A DNA stretch of 64,000 bases, taken from assembly GCF_030272615.1 (NCBI RefSeq), contig NC_081414.1:50375136-50439135 (forward strand). Reading direction: 5' to 3'. Under the pieces are notes generated by a model, which was given only the letters and a program-made list of their open reading frames with translations, was not told the DNA's origin and did no database searches. Below, piece after piece: positions 12,053 to 22,177 of the stretch (its first letter is position 1; every line of letters begins with the position of its first letter). The position numbers and the translations under genes were made by a program. This DNA is from Cryptomeria japonica. Lineage: Eukaryota; Streptophyta; Pinopsida; Cupressales; Cupressaceae.

Positions 12053-12225
12053 CAAGTGGGTGAGGATAAATAGGATTTTAAATAAATAATTTATTTAAAA
12101 TAGTTGTGCAACTTGCATTTGTAGGAAAATGCAAGTGGGTGAGGATAAATAGGATTTTAAATAAATAATTTATTTAAAATAGTTGTGCAACTTGCATTTG
12201 TAGGAAAATGCAAGTGGGTAGAGGA
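12053..12225. repeat. 79-bp tandem repeat inside element 1 LTR
   Basis: Two near-identical units starting at CAAGTGGGTGAGGATAAA (12053 and about 12132) and a third partial unit. Upstream, 11860-12060 holds degenerate repeats of GACTTTAAGGGAAGCCATTA, so this half of the LTR grew by local duplication. Confidence 0.7.
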
Positions 12226-12544
12226 TAAAGGTGATTTAAATAAATGTTAATTTATTTAAATGTGAGATGTGGGATTTTGGGGGATTTAAATAAATATTAA
12301 TTTATTTAAATGTGAGAGAATATTTAATTAAATAAATATGATTTATTTATTTAATTAATGGTCTGAATTTGGTTAAGTGAATTACATCAAATAAATTGAA
12401 TAATTTATTTAATTAATAGGAGAAGAGGGTTAAGATGAATTAATTAAATATATTAATTTAATTAATTATTGATTGATGGTTAAATAATCAAATAAATACT
12501 AAATATTCATTTAATTAAGTGGACAGATTTATATGACTACATAA

Positions 12545-12549
<5 letters not shown>

Positions 12550-12631
<82 letters not shown>

Positions 12632-12632
12632 T
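12550..12632. repeat. Compound (AT)n(AC)n microsatellite
   Basis: About 60 bases of AT repeats run directly into about 24 bases of AC repeats, just outside the element 1 LTR. Confidence 0.95.
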
Positions 12633-12864
12633 AGGTACAAAACTTGAAATAGTATATAACAAGGAGAGAAACTAGAAGCACGAGATGCATGAGTGGAAGA
12701 TGTAACTGTGATGTGGTTAAAAAGTGGATATTGTTGATATAGTATTATGATGTAGATTCATTTCTCAAATGAGTAAATGGTTGAATGATGTTGTATTTCT
12801 CATATGAAATTTATTGGAAGTACTATATGGTATGCCTAATAATATTATTTACAGTGAGTATATT

Positions 12865-13601
12865 AACAAATTGAAGGCAGAAAGAAACCCCTAACGAAAA
12901 ATGTTAAAGAATTGACAGTTGCAATTAATAATGCGGAAGCCATTGAAAGCATGGTGGGTAAAATAATTGTCACTGAAAAAAGGCTAAAGAGATGGAAGAA
13001 AATAAGGAGGGGAAAGAAATGGACACTGCTATGAACAATTTGGGTAGCAGAATTGATAAGATGGAACTCACTGTTAAGAAGATAGTAGAACAAAACTTTC
13101 AGATCCTTAAAGCTTCGGTGGATAACATGAACATCCTGATCAATAGATTTGAGAACAATACTGAGAAAGATGTTGACAAGGAATAGCTAGACAAAAAACT
13201 CCATGAGAAGAGAACCAGAGCTAATACTAGGATCAAGGGAGACATCAAAGGTCGTGAGCTGGAAGAGTTAAAGTCTTCAGTGGACAACATGAAGCTGATG
13301 GTTGTCCAAGCTGAGGATATCATGAAAAGCATATAGTTGTTCCTGTATCTGTCTTGGCGATTGTCTTATTTTCTATCTTTTTGTTGTCGTTCTGCTTTTC
13401 GAATGTTGTCTTTTCCTGGTGTTTTTATGTAATGTTATGTTTTATGGGTTGTGATCCCTTTTGTTTGGTTGGGATCTGTTTTAGCTTTTGAAGTGACCAG
13501 GCATGGTGTTTTCTAGTTATTTCTATATTTATTGCTTTGTAAAAAGTTTGGGTTCCTTTCAAAAACCTGCTTTTACTTAATCAAAACAAATTGAAGGCAG
13601 A
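12865..13601 (+). mobile_element. Short LINE-like or retroposed insertion with 17-bp target duplications
   Basis: AACAAATTGAAGGCAGA occurs at 12865-12881 and again at 13585-13601, bounding an insert of 703 bp. Long duplications of this kind are typical of target-primed (LINE-type) retroposition. The insert's right end, TTTTACTTAATCAAAA, is A-rich as expected of a 3' tail. A charged, heptad-like reading frame at 12992-13186 (MEENKEGKEMDTAMNN...) continues after a TAG to about 13335 in the same frame. It looks like a coiled coil; the source gene is not recognised. Probably a 5'-truncated LINE or a retrogene fragment. Confidence 0.65.
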
Positions 13602-14275
13602 GCAAACAATGAAAATGCCATAAAAAATCTTCATTTCCATAAGTTTTTAGGGCAAAAAAGATAGCGGGAGTTCGTGCAACATGGGCCCATAATGTGTTCG
13701 TGAGAAGGCTGTTATGGGTGTTCAACAGATTTTTTGACTACCCATTTTAAACTTTATAATAAAAGTTGCATGGCTTAGTGTGTGCGTGCGTGTGTATAAC
13801 CATATAGCCAGTATATAGTCACAGTAAGTAATAGTATCAGGCATACACATTATTGTAATGATAAATAATGAAGGGGTTTTGAACAATTATGAATAATAAT
13901 CAATTTTTTTAGCATTCACTGTAATGATTTCGGCATTATAAACAGAGAGACACCATTTAACAACACACCCATAAAATGAAATGATAAATAATGAAGGGGT
14001 TTCAAAGAAAATGAAGAGATATTCAATTGTTTTGCCATTCTCTATGAGAATTTTGGCATACTAAACTGTAAGAGAGCATTGAAATGAAATTGTAAACCAC
14101 ATACAAAGAAATCATCAATAGACAAAGCATAATGCAACTACGAAGGAGGTAAACCATCATTGGACATCCAATATGATTGTTAATATTATTTACAGTGACT
14201 CTATTGAAAGAAATGTTGGTTTATTGAAAACAATATAATTTGAATTGAAAGATTTATAACATTTAACGTTGATTG
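13602..14275. other. Spacer between the insertion and element 2
   Basis: No gene seen. A 22-base segment (TGATAAATAATGAAGGGGTTT) occurs twice, near 13860 and 13981, within a degenerate duplication of about 120 bp. Confidence 0.5.
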
Positions 14276-15725
14276 TGTCTGCGGGAAAAGCGGTTCAATG
14301 AAACTTAAATTGTGAAAATATTCAAAGACTTGCCCACATACCCATGAGACTCTTGATGCAAGTTATGGAGCTATAAGGAATAGCTCGACTTCACAAGGAT
14401 TGTTCCATGGTTCTCTATCTCACAAGGTCCCTCAAGCCAATGCCTTTGCTCTCATATCACTGAGCAAAGTGACTTAGGGATGACAAATGCAAGAATGAGG
14501 GATGCTTTAGATCAAATTTAGTATGAATGCATCCTATTTATGCATGATTCTAACAAATGAATTAAACTAGATGATAAGATTACAAGGTTAGTTACAATAC
14601 TATCCTAACATGATATACTAGTTATATGATTTAAGCTAAGATGATAGAAATGCATCTAAAATGATTATTAGATTTGTTTCTATTACAAAGAGAGGCTAGA
14701 TGTTTGCTAAAATTGAGTATAAGTATGATGCTAAAGACTTGGATATTTTTTTTAAATGGAGGGATGAGGGCTCTATTTATAGGAAAAACGGGGCAATGGA
14801 TGGTTAGGATTGAAGGATCTTATCAAGGGTCAGGATTGAAAGTTATCAATCCATGTTTACAATTCTCACCAATGAAATGGTGAAAATTGTCAACAAAAGA
14901 CTGCTTGAGAGAAGAGGTAAGAAGCATTAAATGCTTGAGAAGACCTCATGGTTACCTTAGGAGATAAGGGTTAAGGTTAGGTTAGGGTTATCCATTGGAT
15001 AAAGCTTTTACCCAAAGGGTAAACTCTTGTGCAAGGGTTAAAGGGATAACCATGGTCAAAGCAATGAATGCTTGATGAGACCCTTGGGTTAGATGAGGGT
15101 AGAGTTAGGCAAAAAGTCTCTAACCATGCCACAAAGGGTTAGTTAACCATTAATGGTTTGAAAGACTTTGGGGACAAATTTGTAAGAGTCCTTCCAAATT
15201 TGGGGGTATTCAACAAGTTAGCTTGTTGAAGGCATAAAGGCTTTAATGCCTTTGGAAGACTTTACTCCAATTTTGAGAAGTGACCTCCTCAAATTTAGGG
15301 AAAGGGGATAATTGAAGGGTTTAGGTTAATTGATTAGGATTAGAGGGATTCTAGAAGAATTCAGGAAGAGGGTTAGGAGGCAAGTGGGAGTTTGGGAAAA
15401 TGCAAGTGGGTGAGGGATAATATAGTTTAAATTAAAAAAATTGCTTTATTTTAATTTGGTTGCAAGTGGAGGATTTAAATAAATTAGATTTATTTATTTA
15501 GGGTGAACTATTTAATTAAATGTAAATTTAATTAAAAGTAGAGAGAAGGGATTAAATTAAATAAAATGATTTATTTAATTAAATGATATAAAAGGCTTAA
15601 GTGAATTTAAATAAATAGAGGAATGTGGATGATTTAATTAAATTAGATTTAACTAAATAGAGGAATGAGAATAAAATGAACATTAAATATTCATTTAGGA
15701 ATATGGTCATTTTTATACGTCTACA
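14276..15725 (-). repeat. 3' LTR of element 2
   Basis: Starts TGTCTGCGGG, ends ...ATACGTCTACA, matching the right LTR nearly end to end. Inner side abuts the polypurine tract; outer side abuts GATTG. Confidence 0.93.
14773..14782 (-). promoter_or_regulatory. TATA box in 3' LTR of element 2
   Basis: CTATAAATAG on the minus strand, conserved in the other LTR (37862-37871) and in element 1. Confidence 0.6.
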
Positions 15726-15739
15726 TTTTGCCCCTCTTT
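15726..15739 (-). other. Polypurine tract of element 2
   Basis: AAAGAGGGGCAAAA on the element's strand, directly before the 3' LTR. It is the primer for plus-strand DNA synthesis, and it proves that the left LTR is the 3' LTR of a minus-strand element. Confidence 0.8.
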
Positions 15740-16084
15740 GAAGTGACGTGTGTGCACATGTTGATTGAAAGAAAATTGATGTGTTGTCAAAATTTGATCA
15801 GTGATCAGTGTGATGTCGTGTATCGAGATGTTCATGTCGTGCCTCGGATTTGATAAATGATGTTCCGGATTTGATAAGTGATGTTGATAATGCCCCATTG
15901 GGAGATGAATCAAAAATTTTGAAAATTTGATTTGATTTTGATAAATTTCATTGCATTTTAAAAATTTGTCTATGTTGAATGCGTTAATTTGATTCATCTC
16001 CCGATAATGATGTTTGTTAGGGTTAGAAGTGAGACCACGAGCAATTTACATGTTCCACCACGTAACCCTAATTTTTGTTTACCT

Positions 16085-16093
16085 TATAAAAAG
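16085..16093 (+). promoter_or_regulatory. TATA box for the antisense PMD gene
   Basis: TATAAAAAG on the plus strand, 106 bases upstream of the ATG at 16199. This orientation is opposite to the element's own genes, suggesting an internal promoter for the antisense gene. Confidence 0.5.
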
Positions 16094-16361
16094 GTAAAAA
16101 GTGGTTTTATTTGTATCATTTGTGCTTATTGACTTTAGAGAAAGTGTCATTTGTGCTTATTGACTTTGGAGAAAGTGACATTTGGAGAGAAAGACAAAAT
16201 GTTGATTCCCTTTGCTTCTCATCGATTCGAGTGCGTTTGGAGGTATCGGAGGCCCACCACGTATGGACCACCGGTAAGTCATCGATTTTTTCCCAATTTT
16301 TGTTTTTTGTTTTGTTGTTTTTGGTCATGTTTTTCAATTTTCAACACGGATTTTAACGGTT

Positions 16362-16765
16362 TAGCGCGTAGGGTCTGCACCCTAGCGCATACGATAAAAA
16401 GGGTAGCACATCCAGTGTTAGAAACTAGGGTAGCATCTGGGTTGGGTTGGGTAGTGCATAGGCAGTTTAGGATAGCGCATAGGTAAAACCTAGCGCTTAC
16501 GATCAATAGGGGTTCGCATGGGTAGAATAGGATAGCACATAGGCGTAACCTAGCGCGTAGGGTAAAGTTGGCAGTGCAGGGGTAGATTAGGATAGTGCAT
16601 AGATGAAGTTTAGCGCATAGGGTGATTTAGGTGGCGCAAGGCTAGAATAGGATAGCGCATAGGTTTAGTTTAGCGTGTAGGGTGAATGTGGTAGCGCATT
16701 GCGGATTTTGGGTAGCGCATAGCTAGAAGCTTAGCGCATAGATAAAAATTTGTAGCGCGTAGGCG
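16362..16765. repeat. Degenerate ~20-bp array with TAGCGCATA core
   Basis: About 20 copies of TAGCGCATA or one-base variants (TAGCACATA, TAGTGCATA, TAGCGCGTA) at roughly 20-base spacing, inside the putative intron of the antisense PMD gene. Many variants are CpG to CpA or TpG changes, as expected from methyl-CpG decay. The reverse complement, TATGCGCTA, forms arrays at the other end of the element. Confidence 0.8.
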
Positions 16766-16879
16766 GAAAATGTTGGAGAAAATAGGATTTTGTGAGGGAT
16801 TTTGAGTAGAATGGAGATAGGTAGGTGTTTGTCAGTTTTTTGGGATGGGTGCAATAGTCAGTCTGCGTGCCTGTTGTGT

Positions 16880-17445
16880 GTTGTTTTGATAATTTGTCCG
16901 ATATGGTACTTTGATTTGGATTTTTGATAGATAACTTGATTTGATTTTCAATGTTTCAAGTTGATGTTGATTTGATGTTGATATGGATTTGATATGATGT
17001 GAATTTTGTTATGGGTGTTTGATATGAACTTGATTTGATATGCATTGTTTCAAGTTGATATGAATGGGAAACTTGAGTTGTTTTTCAAGTTGATATAGGT
17101 GTGAAACTTGATTTGTTTTTCAAGTTGATATGAAACTTGAGTTATTTTTCAAGCTGACATGGATGTGAAATTTGAGTTGTTTTTCAACTTGATATGGATT
17201 TGATAGATAATTTGATTTAATTTGCGGTGTTTCAAGTTGATATGATCTGATGTTGATTTGGATTGGATATGATGTGAAACTTGATTTGATTTGCGTTGTT
17301 TCAAGTTGATATGATCTAATGATGACTTGGATTGGATATGATGTGAAACTTGATTAGATTTTCAATGTTTTAAGTTGATGCGAAATGATGTTTTGATATG
17401 GATTTTTGATATGATGGTGGAACTGATATTGGACATGTTTTGCTT
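16880..17445. repeat. Degenerate TTTCAAGTTGATATG repeat tract
   Basis: Multiple imperfect copies of TTTCAAGTTGATATG and GGATATGATGTGAAACTTGA filling the rest of the putative intron up to the splice acceptor at 17451. Confidence 0.65.
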
Positions 17446-19559
17446 GTGATAGGGGCAGCTTGGGGTTGTGCAGTCGCGAGAGCGATTTTTGAGACTGTGG
17501 TCTTTGATACCACAACTGACACAGGCAGACAGGAACATCATTGAGAGATGTGATCTATCCTCTTTGTTAGAGATGCTCTGGTATATCATTAACCGGGGTT
17601 TATTGACAACTTTGGCAGAGAGGTGGCATAGCGACACCAACACCTTTCATTTGGCAACAGGTGAGATTACAGTGACACCAAAAGATTGCTATTGGATTTT
17701 GCGGATTCCTGTGGTAGGTGCACTTTTTCCATATGAGCAGACTGAGGAGGGCGGGATAGAGGCTCTTCGCCGAATTTTATATGATGAGCATATTTGCGGA
17801 TATGAGATCCTGTGGTAGGAGTTCATTGATTGGATTATGCCCCACTACCATCAGTACTGGTAGGTTTTGTAGTTGGCTTCTTGTGTCTCGACCATAGGTC
17901 AAAGGGACTGGCAGTAGGATGGGGGTTGGTCCTAGAGGATATGGTGACGCAGGGTCGCCTATTTACATGGGGGTCTGCTATGTTGGCCCACTTATACAAG
18001 GACTTGCATCAGGTGGTGTACTTGGGGTATGGGAGTCTATCAGCTGGGGTTACGTTGCTACAGGTATGGGTGTGGGAGCACAATCCCGCAACGAGGCCAA
18101 TTGCAGACATGGATAGGCCAGTTGGATGGGCCTATGCATATGGATATACAAGGATAGTTGTCCAACGTAAGCTGGGCAAACTAGAGCATTGGAGGAGGGT
18201 GCTTGATGATATCGATACGGTTGTCTAGAGACCGTATATGGAGTGTGAGGTGTGGGAGGAGGATGGGATGGAGATGCCCTATGTCTATATGTCCTGATTC
18301 TTGATAGGGCGAACACCCTTTGTTATTGAGAGATTCCTGCATAGCTGAGTTCAGCGACAGTATGGACGACAACAGGGGATACCATAAGGAGCATGCATAT
18401 ATGCTCAACGGAGGCAGGATGTGCCAGAGTGGGGCCCAACCATTGATAGTGTTGTGGCGGTTGAGGAGTGCATGCACCTAGCCGACCAGATATGGGACTA
18501 TGCTTATGGGGTAGTGGATGCAAGCATGCCAAAGGAGCTCTCAACGCTCTTTGTGGCTCATGCAGTGGCCAGGATATCTAATCCAGCGGAGATGATTCCC
18601 GCTTTCGATGACGATGATGATGAGCAACCCGAGAGGTTAGGGAGACAGAGAGAGGAGGGAGAGGAGTTTGATGAGGGAGGTGGGGATGGTGGAGGGGGTG
18701 ACGATGGAGATGGTGGAGGAGGTGGCCGAGGTCAACGTGGAGATAGAAGGAGAGGAGATCAAGGGAGGAGAGGAGATAGAGGGGGAGGTGGTGGGGATAT
18801 AGGGATACGGGTTGAGAGAGCAGTGCGGTGGGTCATGGAGGATAGAGGCAGAGGAGGTTTGGCAATTAGAGCCAGGGGTGGTGGATGAGCAGGGGATGTG
18901 ATAGCAGCTGTGGGTGGGATAGATGATTTCAGACAACCTACCCAAAGGAGGAGGTCAGATGTTCTTCCCCCACCATTGTCGAGGATAGGGAGAGGGACAG
19001 GGGGTACCATGACATAGGTACCCCTCCATATTTGAATTCCCACTCACCGAGAGGATGTGCAGATTAGATCCTTACAATTGACAGTGCAACATCTCCAGAC
19101 ACAGTTGTTGGCGCATCAACATCAGATTATGCAGTTGACTATTGAATGCGATACCGTTTTGGAGCACTTGGGTCAAGTGGAGGCGCGAGCAGATAGTTTG
19201 GAGAGAGTGATGGCTGGTGGCTCAATGAGAGACACATCGAGAGAGATGCAGTATACAACCAATGAGGCTGAGTATTACTGGTGGCATTATGAGGATCTTG
19301 TTCCCAGGGAGTGCAGAGTTCCTAGTTACACGACGATGAGATCTAGTCGATCCAGGCAGACTGGTTCGAGGACAGAGAGCAAACGTGTGACCGGTCCTAC
19401 TTGTCAGGATCCACCTGGAGATCTAGGTGTTGGGACATCTGTCGCGAGACTGTCACCCTCAGGAGATAGTCATACCTGAGAGACCTTATCTCTTTTGTAT
19501 TTTGTTTATTTGTTGTATTTTGGGATAGACATGACATCTTTTGTGTACTTGATCATTTT

Positions 19560-19561
<2 letters not shown>

Positions 19562-19626
<65 letters not shown>
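19562..19626. repeat. (TA)n microsatellite
   Basis: About 65 bases of pure TA repeat just after the antisense PMD gene. Confidence 0.95.
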
Positions 19627-19627
<1 letters not shown>

Positions 19628-19782
19628 GACACCATTTTCTTTTATCCACATGTGATGTGTTTGATGAATGATGCTTTATATATGATCTTGATGATTCCAT
19701 GATGATGTTGCAATGCTTAGATAGATGTATGCGATTTGATATTTGATGGATATGATATGATGATGCATGATGCATGATATGT

Positions 19783-19995
19783 GAGATGTATCTTGAAAGT
19801 GAGATGTATGATAATGATAATGATGTGAGATGTATCTTGAAAATGAGATGTATGATAATGATATGGGATGTATCTTGAAAATGAGATGTATGATAATGAT
19901 AATGATGTGAGATGTATCTTGAAAATGAGATGCATGATAATGATAATGATGTGAGATGTATCTTGAAAATGATATGCAACTAATTGTAAAATGAT
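19783..19995. repeat. 44-bp minisatellite
   Basis: Five starts of GAGATGTATCTTGAAAATGA at 19783, 19827, 19865, 19909 and 19953 (periods 44, 38, 44, 44). It is followed by a doubled GATATGCAACTAATTG. Open reading frames across it are artefacts of the repeat. Confidence 0.85.
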
Positions 19996-21057
19996 ATGCA
20001 ACTAATTGATCATCCTCATTCTTTCATTTGGCATTCCTGTATAGTCACATATTGTTGCTTTTCATTGTGTTTATCATCATTGAGCATTTGGGATATGTTG
20101 AAAATTTATACAAGCATAATGGTATAATTGAATCACAATGACCTGAGAAAAATTTACATGATTGTTGATTTTGCAAGATGGCACAAGCATCAAGGTATAA
20201 TTGAACCAAGACGACCTGAGTGTGGCTTGTGTATAAACAGACAAGATTAAACCAATTGTATGCATAAAGTGGAACCATGTCTTCAGTGATATGCTTTGAA
20301 TCACGTCTCGAGACAAGTATTTGCACAGTACAAGTGATCGCCTCACAGACATAAAACTAAAAAATATTGGAGTTCCAATTACTTTCTCTAGCTTGATGCA
20401 TTGTTGAGAACTTTTTTAGAAGATCCAATAGTTCAAAAAAAAGTTCAAGTGCAAAATAGTAAAAAATTCATGCAAGATGTAAACATTTTATACTTCAGAA
20501 AATCATCCATCCTGTGTTGTGAATTTGTTAAGTGATCAATGTTTGGCTCTCGTGATTGTTGATTGGTTTGCTGGAAATGATGCTCTTAGTCTATTGCAAG
20601 TTTTGACTTAGGACAGAATGTTGATCAATGTTTCCCCTAGCTAAATTTACCTCCTGACATGGATATGTACAGTGATTACCAAGCCATGGTGGGATATGAT
20701 GAAATGATTTTTGGATAAACCAGGATAGTGACTACGCTAAGTATATCCTAGATGATGTTATTTTGATAAAGTGTTGGGCGATGACCAGTAGTGATGGACT
20801 GTGGATATAAAAGTTCTTTAGTATAGATAGATAGAGGAGTTTTCCTCTCACAATAGCACATGTTGTCAGGTTTTCACGAGTTGTTTTTATTGCACCTTGC
20901 TTTTTTTGATTTTTTGATTTATTTTTTTGTGGTTTTTGATTTTTTGATGTTTTTGATTTTTTGACTTTTCCGTGCATTAGACTACTCAAGTGTATTATTT
21001 CTTCAAATGGATGTCGTTAGTTGGTTCATCGAGCACATCTCCTTCTGAAGTTGTTAG
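19996..21057. other. Non-coding region between PMD gene and integrase, element 2
   Basis: No gene seen. Contains a diverged duplication of about 40 bp (ACAAGCAT...GGTATAATTGAA...GACCTGAG at about 20111 and 20183) and a T-rich tract at 20880-20970. Confidence 0.5.
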
Positions 21058-22177
21058 CTAATAGGCACCTGATCCATAGGCTGATATGATGACATAGGGA
21101 CCCAACCAGTTGGGTTCGAACTTCCCTTTCTTTTCCCGATCCTGTTGATTTCTGGGATTTTCTTTGAGTACTAGATCACCAATTTTAAAAATCCTAGGGA
21201 TGGCCTTGTGATTGCAGCTTCGGCACATGCGTTGTTGATATGCTTTGAGGTGAGTATAGGCATGTTGTCTCTTTTCATCTAAAAGTTCTAGCTCTCGTAG
21301 TCGGTTTACTCGATACTCTTCATCTGGAACGAGGCCTTTCAAAGATACTCGAAGAGATGGGATTTCTACCTCCAGGGGGTAAAATTTCTTCTGATCCATA
21401 CACTAATGAATATGGCATAGATCTTGTAGGTGTACAGATGCTGATTCTGTATGCCCAAAGTGGTGGATTGAGTTGCACGTGCCAATCTTTTCCTACATCA
21501 TTTACTGTTTTCTTGAGGATTTTCAATATTATTTTGTTGGATGCCTTAGCTTGACCATTCCCCTGTGGGTGGTAAGGTGTAGAGAAATGATGTTGGATCT
21601 TGAATCGTTCACATAATTCTCGCACATCCTGGTTTTTGGAAGGTCGTCCATTATATGTGATAATGGAACTTGGAATGCCATATCTGTAGATCAAATAATT
21701 AAGAATGAAAGAAACAATTTATTTTCTAGCCACTATGGTCATGGGGACCACTTCAATCCATTTGGTAAAGTATTATGTTGCAGTGATAATGAACTTATGT
21801 CCATTTGAAGATGAAGGGTGTATTTTACCCACTAAGTCCAGTCCCCACTGGCAAAAGGGCCAGGATGTTGTGAATGGTTGTAGTTCCTGTGTTGGTGCAT
21901 GTATAAGATTGCCATGGATTTGACATTTCGGACATTTCTTTGCACAATGATAAGAATCCTTTTCCATTGTCGGCCAGTAATATCCCATTCTTAGAAGTTT
22001 TTTAGCAAGAGTAGGACCACTGGAATGTGTGCCACAGATACCTTCGTGAAGCTCTTGTAAAGCAGAGTCAGATTCGTTACGATCAAGGCAACAGAGAAGA
22101 GTACCATCTAGACCTTGACGGTAATGAGTATCAGCAGTGAGAGTATAACGGGCGGCTGGTCAGATAAAGTTACGTTT
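21058..22177 (-). pseudogene. Integrase region of element 2
   Basis: Homologous to element 1 integrase along its length: zinc-finger half (YYWPTMEKDSYHCAKKCPKCQ), WGLDLVG, YHPQGNGQAKASNK, and the C-terminal NWLGPYVI module. Decay: the second catalytic Asp lies in IITYNGRPS, where Asp is replaced by Tyr; the frame shifts near 21360-21400; and several stops occur. Integrase activity is therefore lost. Confidence 0.88.

Larger units (their letters stand above)
1..12541 (-). mobile_element. Tat-lineage Ty3/gypsy LTR retrotransposon, element 1 (3' end outside window)
   Basis: Seen: reading leftward on the minus strand, a 5' LTR (10687-12541), a primer-binding site matching tRNA-Trp, a leader of about 1.9 kb, a short pre-gag ORF and a single gag-protease-RT-RNase H-integrase frame ending at 650. 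Two RNase H-like domains lie in a row between RT and integrase, the second beginning with LYFDGSYTRHGSGAGILF. Known: a duplicated (archaeal-type) RNase H in this position marks the Tat clade of plant Ty3/gypsy elements. There is no chromodomain after integrase. The 3' LTR and polypurine tract were not found, so at least one end lies left of base 1. The reading frame is intact in phase across about 7.3 kb and broken only by stop codons, so this copy is younger or less decayed than element 2. Confidence 0.93.
10687..12541 (-). repeat. 5' LTR of element 1
   Basis: Begins TG at 10687, next to the primer site, and is judged to end at ...GACTACA (12541) by comparison with the LTR ends of element 2 (...CGTCTACA), preceded in both by ATTCATTTA. 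Length 1855 bp. The promoter-side portion resembles the LTR of element 2 (TCTATTTATAG, then ...AGGATTGAAAGTT). The partner LTR is outside the window, so the right boundary and target duplication cannot be confirmed. Confidence 0.8.
16199..19479 (+). pseudogene. Antisense plant mobile domain (PMD) gene carried by element 2, spliced, decayed
   Basis: Exon 1, 16199-16273 (25 codons, ending TYGPP), has a consensus donor CCG|GTAAGT. The acceptor TTGTGATAG|GGG gives exon 2 from 17453 in the same phase. Exon 2 shows PMD signatures: RDLSSLLE-like region, LAERWHSDTNTFHLATGE, WILRIPVVG, then GFLCLDHRSKG, LEDMVTQG, LAHLYKDLHQV, LLQVWVWEHNPATRP, WRRVLDDID. After the domain come an Asp/Gly-rich low-complexity stretch (about 18600-18890) and a Gln/Leu-rich coiled-coil-like end (19057-19200). 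Breaks: TAG at 17816, a frame change by about 17840, stops at 18226, 18296 and further on. Known: PMD proteins (MAIN/MAIL family) act in silencing and genome stability in plants, and PMD copies and antisense extra ORFs occur in Tat-type retrotransposons. The exon joining is inference. Confidence 0.8.

Noticed and set aside
14276-15725. Left LTR of element 2 as an independent solo LTR
   Set aside because: It abuts a polypurine tract on its inner side and pairs with the LTR at 37365-38822, with GATTG/AATTG flanks on the outer sides.
18637-19043. Minus-strand ORFs overlapping the PMD gene (Ser/Pro-rich)
   Set aside because: Shadow frames of the Gly/Asp-rich coding stretch on the plus strand.
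19506-20001. His/Ile/Tyr-rich minus-strand ORFs
   Set aside because: Produced by the TA microsatellite and the 44-bp minisatellite.
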